From contig OY821740.1 in NCBI GenBank assembly GCA_963682055.1, forward strand, positions 7,565,314 to 7,629,313: 64,000 nt of DNA. The letters are read 5' to 3'. This stretch comes from Primula veris. Its lineage: Eukaryota > Streptophyta > Magnoliopsida > Ericales > Primulaceae. The first letter of the stretch is position 1. Every line of letters starts with the position of its first letter. The position numbers were made by a program, and so were the translations under genes. The notes beneath the pieces are model-generated. The model did no database searches and was not told the origin of the DNA. It was given only the letters and a program-made list of their open reading frames with translations. Of this stretch, positions 13,331 through 23,676 are shown in pieces.

Positions 13331-13723
13331 TAGGGGTAGGTACAGGGCGGATTGAGCGGATTTGTTTCAATGCTAATCCAACCCGTAAAATAAATGGCGG
13401 GACGGATTGGGACGGATTGATGAAATTTAAATCTCAACCCAACCCAATCTAACCCGTTACAATTAAAACTCCAACCTAACTCAATCCAACCCGCAAAATA
13501 AATTACGGGTTGAGGCGGGTTGGATTTAGATTGATTTTTAAATTTTTATTTTGATCCTTCATTTTTCATAATTTGCATAATCAACCCAAATTTTAAAATA
13601 AATTGAATATTTCAAACAAAAATATAAATTAAACCGAAACAAAATACGTTTAAAACATTCACAAACAAGTAATAAAACTAAAATATAACAATAATTAAAG
13701 GTTGATATCTTAAAATACACATA

Positions 13724-13789
<66 letters not shown>

Positions 13790-13977
13790 CGGGTTGAAAC
13801 GGATTGGGATGGATTAACCCACGGTTTGTGAATCTCAACCATAACCCAACCCGCAAAATATATAACGGATTGGGGCGGTACGGATTGATTTTTTTGGGAC
13901 ATTCAACCAATCCCAATCCGCCCAATCCATGCGGGTTGGGTTACGGGGAGGATTTATGAATTTTTTGCCCACCCCTA
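13331..13977. mobile_element. Non-autonomous hAT-type element, 647 bp, with exact 8-bp target duplication
   Basis: It begins TAGGGGTAGG and ends in the inverted counterpart CCACCCCTA. The 8-bp sequence tgtcacat sits directly outside both ends (13323-13330 and 13978-13985). An 8-bp duplication with TAGGGGTG-like ends is typical of plant hAT elements. The interior repeats GGATTGG/CCAATCC and GGGTTGG words in both orientations and contains an (AT)n tract at 13727-13788. It has no coding capacity. Confidence 0.85.
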
Positions 13978-14943
13978 TGTCACATTACATGTCATATCCA
14001 CCTCATCAAGAGTTTTGATTGTTATTAATATTAATATTTAATAAAAAAATTTATTTTTAATTAGTATTTAAATTTAGGCTAAACTCATTTAGAATTCTAT
14101 TATATTTTTATTTTAGTTAATATTTAAATTTAGAGTACGCTCAACTAGGGTTCTAGTGTATTTTTATTTGAGTTTTTAATAGATCGGGTTTTTATTATGT
14201 TGAATATTTATATTTTGATTTATCAAATTATATAAATTATAGAATTTTATGTATATTTGAAGAGATAAATATGTATTTTATTAGCTCATGGAGTGTTTGA
14301 ATTGTGTACAACTTATGGATCTAGCCTATAACGTGTGACTAGTAAAATCCACGTCAACGGGAATTTAAATATTGATTTTGAAGGTGGCAATAATAACACT
14401 TCAAAATTTTAAAAAAATTCGATTTCGACAACTTAGAAATGTATTGTTTATCGATCAAAATTATACGTATTTTCGTATATTCTCAACCATTTGGGAGAAA
14501 GTGACTATATTAATTTCTCCCTCACTACTGTATATACATATAATATGTACTGTAACATATACTCCAATTCTTTAGAAAGGGGTAGTCTAGGATAGTAATA
14601 GAAATTAATTTCAATATTTGATAAAATAAGAGTGTTAGAACAAGAGATGTAACGCCACTATAGTGGCATGAGTAAATTGATACCATACATGGGGCTGGAG
14701 CCAGTCCCAGTGCAGACAACATTTATCAGTTTCGAACCCTGAATTACCTAATGTTAATTTCGTTAACCTAGTAACAAATTATAAGAACAATTTTTATTAT
14801 CATCCGGCAAAACAATGATTATGGAAATCGAGTTGGGTTGACCGATAAGGGACGACGAACAGAGGGGTAACATACAAGAAAATAATAAAATAAATTAACG
14901 ACAATCAGCTGAAAAATTGGACTGTTGCAGCAGAATTGTCCGA
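13978..14943. other. Intergenic region and 3' flank of the ZRF1 gene
   Basis: AT-rich sequence with no recognisable gene. The minus-strand ZRF1 gene ends at 14944, so the part next to it should contain its 3' UTR. Confidence 0.5.
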
Positions 14944-16878
14944 CTAGGCTGTGTTTTTTTTGCTTCTGAAGCTCTCTTTTAGCTGAATCAACTTCTTTTT
15001 GCATTGGTTAACAGTTTTACCAGGAATTGCAGCAGCAACACGCTCCCAACGTTGACTTGCTTCTTTTGGAAAAGTTTTTAAAGCTTGAACCAAAGCCTTT
15101 TCTTGAACTTGAGACCACTCATCTTGCTCAGCAGTAGTGACATTATCTGGTGCATTATTAGCCGAAACTGAGCTTGTAGGTTCCTTTAAATTACCCGTTT
15201 TAGAGTTATTACTATTATTTGGCCCATTACTGGAAGAAACACCTTCTATCTCCTCTCTAGTAGTGAGTGGAGAGTCGATAGATGGTGAAGGTTTTTTCTT
15301 TTCGAGGAAAGTGTCAAAAGCCTTGGCAGAATCGGGCTTTTGAAGAAGAACTGTTTTTGTTGCCTTGAGAATTTCTTCGACAGATCTATTAGTTCCCAAA
15401 TATTCTGAAATAACCTCCCATCTTCGAGAAGTTCCTTTAGGATACTTTTGCATTCCTTTTCTCAGCATCTCAATCTCTTCTCTCCCCCAAGGTCTTTCCT
15501 TTTTCTCATAAGTGCTTAATTGAACGGGTTTTTTTATTTGTGGAGGACCATTTTCTGTTGTTTTCTTATCTTGTTTCTGATCCTCAATTTTATCATTATT
15601 ATTCCCAAGAGCCTCCTTAAGGAGTTTTGCTTGGTCCAACACCAACTTAGTCTCCATTTCGTCACACAATTTTTTCAACTGTTCCATCTCAAGCCCCGTA
15701 CAAAGGTTCTCAACATCATCCTCAGAGATATCGAGCAAATGTTGAGATAAAACAGGTACTGAGAGTGTTCTCAGACGGGTCCGCTCCTTTCGCAACTGTT
15801 TCTTCTCTTTCTCTCTCATCTTCTTCTGTTGTGAAGCAGCTTCCGCGGCTCGTTTCTCCTCCTCTTCCCTCTGGCGTTTTTGCTCCTCAACCATCTTAGC
15901 CGCTTCTTCTTCTTGTAACTGCTTTGCCAGATACTTAGCTGCCCTTTTCTTCAACTTCTCAGCTTTTAATTCCTCTTTTCTTCTCAATAACCTCGGATCT
16001 TTCTTATAGGCGTTAGCAACAAGTGTACGTATTCGTGTATACTCCTCTTTTCTAGGCTTCTCTGATAGCTTCGCGTTTTGCCTTTCCATCCATCGTTTAT
16101 GATCACGAGAATCGGCTTGTTCGAGATCGAGTTCCTCCTCATGAGGGAATTCCCTCCAGCTTTTAAAATTATACCAGAAATCATAGAAATCATCCACTTC
16201 TTTAATACTCGTACCATCGTCACCTAAAGAAGGCACTGGTTGCGTAACAGACCATTTCCCATTCCTCATAAAAGCAAGCCCAAATACCTTGAAAAAATCC
16301 TGTGGGGCACAATCAGTAGGTATGTCGTCGTCGAATTCGTCGGTAGAATCGTAAATTCTCCTCCTAACGGGGTCCATTAAAATCTCATAAGCCTCTTGAA
16401 TAGCTCTGAAATGACTTTCTATTTCTTCCTTTTTAGCTTGTTTTGCAGATTCTGTTTTTTCACCGAGAAGAAGAGAAGCTTGTTTATCAGGGTGGTGTTT
16501 TAAAGCAGTTTCACGATAACTCTTTTTTACCTGTTCCTCAGTCGCAAGGTACCTTAAATGGGCCAAACCCAATAAAGCATAGTGATCCTGTTCTTTCTTC
16601 TCACCAGATTTCTTTTTTCCTTTAGTTTTATAGGAATCTGATGATGGTATATACGAAGATTCCTTATCACTGGCAATATCTTTACTCTGTATATCATCAT
16701 CGGTGTTTTCTTCCTCTACCAAACCAAGAAGTTGAAGAGCAACATTGTGAAAAGAATGCCCGGCTGGTTCTTTTTTTGAAGCCTTGATTGGAAGGCAATT
16801 TGAAGAAATATATATAGGCTCTCCATTTAGGAGTTCTTGTGAGTATGTAATCAAACGGAAACTTGTTTTGGCAGCCAT
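14944..16878 (-). CDS. ZRF1: ZRF1/zuotin-type J-domain and SANT protein (DNAJC2, GLSA homologue)
   Basis: Single-exon reading frame of 644 residues from ATG at 16878. The upstream in-frame ATG near 16950 was rejected: family members start close to MAAKTSFRLITYS, and a good splice acceptor lies between. J domain about residues 98-185, starting DHYALLGL with HPD at 129-131. The zuotin-specific region DDIPTDCAPQDFFKVFG follows, then a long charged helical stretch (EEEAAKMVEEQKRQREEEEK) and two SANT/Myb domains near residues 465-530 (RPWGREEIEMLRKGM) and 580-640 (DEWSQVQEKALVQALKTFP). In eukaryotes this family acts with Hsp70 at the ribosome exit tunnel. Plant and animal ZRF1 also act in the nucleus on H2A-monoubiquitin-marked chromatin; Arabidopsis copies (about 650 aa) affect meristems. 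Length and domains are complete. Confidence 0.95.
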   Translation of the reverse strand: MAAKTSFRLITYSQELLNGEPIYISSNCLPIKASKKEPAGHSFHNVALQLLGLVEEENTDDDIQSKDIASDKESSYIPSSDSYKTKGKKKSGEKKEQDHYALLGLAHLRYLATEEQVKKSYRETALKHHPDKQASLLLGEKTESAKQAKKEEIESHFRAIQEAYEILMDPVRRRIYDSTDEFDDDIPTDCAPQDFFKVFGLAFMRNGKWSVTQPVPSLGDDGTSIKEVDDFYDFWYNFKSWREFPHEEELDLEQADSRDHKRWMERQNAKLSEKPRKEEYTRIRTLVANAYKKDPRLLRRKEELKAEKLKKRAAKYLAKQLQEEEAAKMVEEQKRQREEEEKRAAEAASQQKKMREKEKKQLRKERTRLRTLSVPVLSQHLLDISEDDVENLCTGLEMEQLKKLCDEMETKLVLDQAKLLKEALGNNNDKIEDQKQDKKTTENGPPQIKKPVQLSTYEKKERPWGREEIEMLRKGMQKYPKGTSRRWEVISEYLGTNRSVEEILKATKTVLLQKPDSAKAFDTFLEKKKPSPSIDSPLTTREEIEGVSSSNGPNNSNNSKTGNLKEPTSSVSANNAPDNVTTAEQDEWSQVQEKALVQALKTFPKEASQRWERVAAAIPGKTVNQCKKKLIQLKESFRSKKNTA

Positions 16879-19079
16879 GGTTATAATGAGAGCTCGGTCA
16901 AATATAAACCAAGAGTCCAATGCGAAAAATCTGCAGTATATGAACAGCAATTTATGGGATTTTCAATTAGTACGGAAACTTCGAAATCAAAAAGTTGAAC
17001 TGTATAAAACTAAATCAAGAATATCAGATGATGATGATGCCTAAATCATACTTTAAAAAGAGCTTCAAAATTTGGGCCTTTTAACAGGGGACATAAATTT
17101 GAGGAAGGAACCAATTACCAAATCAAACAAATCACAAAACCCATACCCATTACCTAGAAAACTGGAACTGATGATTTACAAAAAAAAAGTTAGCAAGTTC
17201 ACGGCTTAAATTACACTCAAAACATATGAACCAACAATAGCAGCACGGTTCACACTATATATAACTAAACCATAAAAATTGAACATAAAACTCAAGAATA
17301 TACAACTCAGTCAACCGTTAGATTAATTAAATAAAGTAGTTCAAAATGATGCACTTTCAACACCTCTAACACAGTTCAACAGCAAAACTTCCTTAGCTTG
17401 TCTATGAAATTTCACAATAAAAATAATAAATCTCTTTTTGGGAACTTCACAAGTCCCATTGCCTGCAAGCCTATTTCTTTTAAAGGAAAACATTTTCCAC
17501 CTTCTGTTATCTTGCCTGAGGCCACCGATGATTTAAACTTTATATGGTACAACTTTTCACATCATCAATCAAGTCATAAGATGATAGGACCTTCCTTTAC
17601 TTAGGACTACTAACCCATCATTCACTATTTCTTGTTAAAGCTCTGAAGCGGCAAACTTTCATACATATTGTTTGTTTACTGACTTGGCCACACTTAGAGT
17701 TACTTTTGGAAGAACAAAATGTTCAGGTTCTTTCTTCACGAGACACATAACAAAACGAATAGTATGATAGTCATGCAAAGACAAAAACAAATAAGTGCAT
17801 AACTGGTCAATTTGTTTTTGTAAACAATCACTCATACAGACTGTAGCTAAGTTACATGCTTAAGCTTGACCTACTTCATGATAGATCAATGCATTCTTAT
17901 ATCCAATGGATCAATTTCTAGTACTATGATCCATGTTTCTACAGAAAAGCAATTAACTACAGTTTAAAAAATACAGCTAAATCACAGGTTTTCACAAGAG
18001 ACAAAAGTTAACCGCTTACCAGAAAAGGGCAAAAGTTAACCTGACCCTAACTTAGTACAAATATATGTAGAGAAGTTCTTACTTCATAATAAGTCAGACA
18101 GATTGCGAAACTTGGAACTTATCCTTCCATACAATATATGTGATCCAACCCCTTTAGTTTTAGTATAAGGGAAAAACAACATGGATCTAGGTGCATGATT
18201 GACAAGAATCTACTTTCATTTAGATCTGCAGTATCAAAACAAGTACGATTTCCTGCAACTTTTGGTTTACAAGTATTGATTAATAAGCTTACAATTGAAC
18301 TAAAAGCCAAGTTCTTTATAACAATTAGCTTTGTGGGTAATGGGTAGTTCTCCATAAGGGGGCAAACACTATAATGCGAGAAACTAAAAGAATCTTATTA
18401 CCAAGAGACTATGGAAGAAGACACTGATGGCGAGAAAGAAAATAAAGATAAGAACGTGAAGCTCATATAAAATTGATGTAGGATAACTACAATACTTCAA
18501 CTAATAGATATGGATTACGAATTTTGTAGATGACCAATAAGCAACAAAATAAGATTTTCTACTAAGGATAATTAGTTAATAGACTCTATAACAAATAAAA
18601 GGGACCACTATATTTCGACTGTAACCCCAAACCACTCTGCCGACAACAATTCTGAATAGCATTGACTCATACACTTTCAATTCACCTTCTTTTCCTCAAC
18701 TCTAGCATAAACAACAATAAAAAATACAAAAGACGAGACTAAAATGCATAACTTATTATAAAATAAACTCCATCCACGAACTAGAATTGTATCAACCCCT
18801 CGAGAAATTTTATCCTTTTGATCATGTTAGTAAGTAAAATCCGCATAGACACGTCTATGTCTAATTATGCATCAGCTTTGGTTAGAGCTTGTTTGGATGC
18901 AGCTTATAAACTCAGCTGGTTTTCTAGCTTAATCAACAACAAAAAACTCAAGCAAATTTAAGTACAAGGGTAGAACTTATATTCAAAAGATCTCAAAACA
19001 CACGTCAACAAAACCACGACAAAACAAGACCTAAAATCAGAAGCTGTACACTTTGTCCTAATCTGAGGAAGAAAAATAG
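16879..19079 (-). other. 5' UTR and probable leader intron of ZRF1
   Basis: On the minus strand, ATACTGCAG ending at 16931 is a good acceptor 52 bases before the ATG, suggesting a 5' UTR exon at 16879-16930 and an intron extending upstream (rightwards). No coding sequence was recognised. The donor is not certain; see the array at 19080-20860. Confidence 0.5.
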
Positions 19080-20860
19080 ATGCTTAACACATCAAAACAA
19101 TATCGAATTTAGGCAATTACCCCTTAATTTAAAACATTGACAAGATCTAAAACGGAAGAAATTACATAAAATATGTAGTTTACTTCGTCAATTCACTAAA
19201 CTGTAAATTAAAAAAATTAACAAATCAGAAAAATATCGAGTTTAGGCAATTACACTTCAGTTTAAAAACATTAACATCTAAAAAGGAACAAAGTTTTCAT
19301 AAAATTTGTAGCATACCTCGTGAATTCACTAAGCTGTAAGTTAAAAATTTAACAAATCAGAACAATATCGAGTTCAGGCATTTACCCTTTAGTTTAAAAA
19401 CTTTAAACATCTAAAACGGAATAAATTACATAATATATCTACTATACCTCGTTAATTCACTAAGCTGTAAGCTAGAAATTCAACAAATAAGAACAAATAT
19501 CGAATATAAGCAATTACCCTTTGGTTTAAAACCATTATAAATTCTAAAACGGAATAAGATCCATAAAATATGCAGTATACCTTGTCAATTCACCGAACTG
19601 TAAATTAAAAATTCATCAAATTAGAACAGTATCAAGTTTATGCAATTAAACTTTTGTTCTAAAGCATTATCAACATCTAAAACGGAATAAATTTCATAAA
19701 ACGAGTAGTGTACCCAAACTGTAAGCTAAAAATTCAACAAAGCATAACAATATTGAGTTTAGGCAATTTCCCTTTAGTTTAAAAACATTAACAACATCTA
19801 AAACAGAATACATTACATAATATATCTACTATACCTCGTTAATTCTCTAAGCTGTAAGCTAAAACTTCAACAAATAAGAACAAATATCGAATTTAAGCAA
19901 TTACCCTTTAGTTTAAAACAATTAATAAGATCTCAAACGGAATAAAATCCATAAAATACGCAGTATACCTTGTCAATTCACCAAGCTGTAAGCTAGAAAT
20001 TCAACAAACAAGAACAAATATCGAGTTTAGGCAATTACCCTTTAGTTTAAAAACATTAACAACATCTAAAACGGGATAAATTACATAACATATCTACTAT
20101 GCCTAGTCAATTCACTAGCTCTAAGCCAAAAATTTAACAAATAAGAACAAATATCGAATTTAAGCAATTACCCTAGTTTAAAAACATCAAAAACATCTAA
20201 ACCGGAATAAAATTCATAAAATATATAGTATACCTCGTCAATTCACTAAAAATAGATTAAAAATTCAGCAAATCAGAACAAGTGTCAAATTTAAGCAATT
20301 ACCCTTTAGTTTAAAACCATTAATAAAATCTAAAACGGAATAAAATTCTTAAAAGATGTAACATACCTTGTCAATTAACCAAGCTGTAAGCTAGAAATTC
20401 AAAAAATAATAACAAATATCAAATTAAAGCAATTACCCTTTAGTTTAAAATCATTAATAAGATCTAAACCGGGATAAAATTCATAAAATACACAGTATAC
20501 CTTGTCAATTCACTAAGCTGTAGGCTAAAAATTCAAAAATAATAACAAATATCAAGTTTAAATAATTACCCTTTAGTTTAAAACCGTTCATAAGATCTAA
20601 ACCAGAATAAAAATCCATAAAATACGCAGTATACCTCGTCAATTCACTAAAAGTAAATTAAAAATTAAAAAAATAATAATAAATATAAAGTTTAAGCAAT
20701 TACCCTTTAGTTTAAAACCGCTAATAAGATCCAAACCAGAATAAAAATCCATAAAATACGCAGTATACCTCTGTCAATTCACAAAAAGTAAATTAAAAAT
20801 TCAACAAATAAGAACAAAATCGAATTCAGGAAATTACCCAATAGTTTAAATACCTTTTCA
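19080..20860. repeat. ~133-bp tandem array, about 13 diverged units, upstream of ZRF1
   Basis: The word caattaccctttagttt recurs near 19376, 19510, 19762, 19896, 20028, 20292, 20428, 20562, 20694 and, degraded, between them, spaced about 120-138 bp. Each unit also carries atacct(c/t)gtcaattcac, which on the minus strand reads GTGAATTGAC(G/A)AG followed by GTATAC, a splice-donor-like sequence. The last such site is near 20765. The array probably lies in or at the 5' edge of the ZRF1 leader intron. Confidence 0.85.
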
Positions 20861-22175
20861 ATTAAGCAAAGGTTTTACATATAGGTGGTTAGATTATGTG
20901 AATTAGCTGTTTCAATCGATGGTGGATACAGATCCAGTTCTCTTCAATTTTCACTAATTTAAAGATAAATAATTATATATATATGTATATATGTGTGTAG
21001 AGAGAGATAGAGATTTGTAAGTGATTGGTTTTGTATTCTGATGAGGAGTGAAGGCGTAGAGAGAGAGAGAGAGAGAGAGAGAGAGCGGCGGCAAAAGAAA
21101 GTGAAATAAAACCTGATATCATTAATTAGGTTTTTATATGCTCTACTAGTTTACGTCCATTACTTTCTTTTCTTCTGTTTTTTTACTACCCTTTTTGTAC
21201 ACGTAACAACCATTCTTCTAAAAACCACTCCATGATTAACATTTTGGGTTTGCAATTCACAAAATACTATTATTTTCTCCATATGCAAAATTCATTGTTT
21301 TAAAATTAATTTAAAATACTCTTATATGAGTAGTAGTATTTTCGTAAATTGTGGGAGTATAGACGTAAAATCATCCTTTTGCCGCATCATAGATCTATGG
21401 TTTGTATATGCTAATTGAGTTAGTATACACGGAAATTAGGTGTAGTGTAAACAGTGGGTGCAGATTAGACGTCTAGTGTATTAAGTGAAATTACGTGATA
21501 CGATAGAGATTAAAAAAAAGTATACGGGATTAGATGCTAGACGATTTGCTTCCGTTTACAACCCATCTTGTGCCTTTTAGAATATTTCGATTTTGCTTTA
21601 ATTGTGTGAGTATTGATTGAGCACACAGACATAGTTTTTTTATTGTTTTGTCGTTTGATCTTTTGTCTCCACTTCTCTCGTAGGAATGTAATAGTTGTGT
21701 ACATATCATACATAATTTCATATGATAAAAACAGTGAAACTAGGCATAATTCTATATGGCAAATTTTTTATTTTAAATTTACACTAATTTAATTTATTAG
21801 AGTTTTTTAATTCACCAGTCATACGAGAGTAAACATATTCTCATTTCGCAAAACTACAATTGCACTCCACATGTCATAGTTACAGATGAAATTATATACG
21901 GTAGTAAACTTGTTCCGAATGTTGATGAGGTTTATATGATTTCATTTTTCATGTTGATACATAGGAGGGAGCGTGGTACGTTGTGTAGTAGAATCGAACA
22001 TAGCAAGAGATTGGATCAAATTAAATTATAGATTGATATCTAATTCTGAGGGTTTTGTTCCATCTGACAAATTTTGGAACCAAGGTGCCATTTGATTAAA
22101 TTTGAAACCAAGTGTGCTATTTCGGGAAAATCAAAAAACTCGTTAACTTATATTTGTAAATTTCAAAAGTTGATA
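20861..22175. other. Probable ZRF1 promoter/5' UTR side, intergenic
   Basis: This contains a (GA)n tract at 21057-21085 followed by GCGGCGGC, which on the minus strand is a (TC)n tract as often seen near plant transcription starts. A TATA-like (ta)n run lies near 20975. No gene was recognised. The start of the membrane-protein gene to the right may also lie in 20.9-23.6 kb. Confidence 0.4.
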
Positions 22176-22379
22176 CTCCCTCGTCTCGAATTGTTGGTGC
22201 TATACGAAACAAAGTGTAACTTTTGACAACAAATAAATTATATGTAGGTTGTCGAAATCAAAAGTTAATCAAATAGGTCAGACTTTAAATTATGAAAACA
22301 AAATTTAAAATTTTATATTTCAATAATTTAAAAACTATACACGGTTAGCAGGTAAAAGTTGATATTTTGGGATGGAGGA
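22176..22379. mobile_element. Stowaway-like MITE, ~200 bp
   Basis: It begins TA-CTCCCTCGTCTCG and ends GGGATGGAGGAT, the imperfect inverted CTCCCTC...GGGATGGAG ends known from plant Stowaway-type elements. The interior is AT-rich and non-coding. Confidence 0.5.
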
Positions 22380-22727
22380 TTTTATTTGATAAAATCTGAT
22401 TGTCCCTGTAGTGAGAGAATGAGCTTATCATCCTTACATATAACCTCTGTTTGTAATCGTTACACTATTAATTACTTGCACCCTAAATATCAGGTATTAC
22501 GTACTTATACACATATTACAATTCTTTAACAACTAATGTATATTTTCATATCATATGCTATTTTTTTTTATCTCCTTATAATGCCTATTTCCCCCTTAAT
22601 TGTAGATAGCAAAATATATTTATAGTGGAAAATGTTGGTGCCCAGTGAGTAAAACTAGGGCAAGAATTAGATTGTCTTCAGCTGATAACAGTGTGAGTAG
22701 AGATTATTAATGTCAACTTATAATGGT

Positions 22728-23330
22728 AATTAGTGCTTATTTGTTTTGTTTTGTAGCATTTATGTTTTTTTTTACTATGTTTTATATTGTACCGCATTAG
22801 GTTGGCGTTGGTAGTTACGTTTTGTATTCGTCGTCTGGAAAAGCTAAGATTTTTGAGCTGGATTAAAAGTTGGTTTCTTTTTATTTTGCATTTTATAATG
22901 ATAATTAGGGCTTGTTTGTTCGTAGCAATTATGCCCTTTTTCATGTTTCTTAGTTACGTTTTGCATCCGTCGTCTGGAAAAGCTAAGATTTTAAAGCTGA
23001 ATGGCATCGTTTTAGCTGGCTTAAAAGTTGTTTCCTTTTTGTTTTGTGTTTTACTGTTCGAAAAGGGTGATTTAAGCTGAATTTTAATTCCTTTTTTTCG
23101 CAGCCTTAAATTAGCCTGCCGGAACCTGGAAAGTTGTTTTTGTTCTTTTACCTCTAATGGCCTTGAAAGGCTAGGGGAATGAAGCAGCTTATTTTCAACT
23201 TTAAAGAATTTTTTTTTGGCATATATGTCCTGAAGAAGTTAAATGTTTTACGCCAATTGCGTCCAGATTTTTATCATTCTAAAACTAGCCAGCTTAATTG
23301 CTAAAAAAACTATGGCCAAACAGGCCCTTC
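22728..23330. repeat. Two-copy ~180-bp tandem repeat inside a possible MITE
   Basis: GTCGTCTGGAAAAGCTAAGA occurs near 22830 and 22970, with matching flanks (TTAGTTACGTTTTG before, TTAAAAGTTG after). The stretch ends with CAAACAGGCCC near 23325, an imperfect inverse of AGGGCTTGTTTG near 22908, so a MITE of roughly 420 bp is possible. No target duplication was identified. Confidence 0.45.
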
Positions 23331-23676
23331 CTTTGTCTTCCTACTTGGGCTTAAGCATTCTTTATTTTAATCAACTGGGATTGTAATGGTATCACAGTTG
23401 ACGTAATCATAATATGAAATATGCAAGTTACATTCAGATGTAACACTTGGAACCCAAAAAACAGTTACAAAGTTTTCTCCTATAATTTCAGTCAGTTTTG
23501 ATCTAGGGGAACTTGATTTGCTAAGATCTTAGGTGGTTGGATATCAATGTGATTTAGTGAAAAAGTACAATTTACCGAATTACATAAAACATAATTTTTT
23601 GGTAGAGTACTTTTTACCCGTTTGCAGTTCCTTTTTAATTTCTTCTTGATGGTTTATTTATTTTACTCAAGATTAG

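Noticed and set aside
16879..16950. N-terminal extension of ZRF1 from the upstream ATG at 16950
   Set aside because: The extension is hydrophobic and unlike ZRF1 proteins, and ATACTGCAG inside it is a good splice acceptor, so it is more likely 5' UTR/intron.
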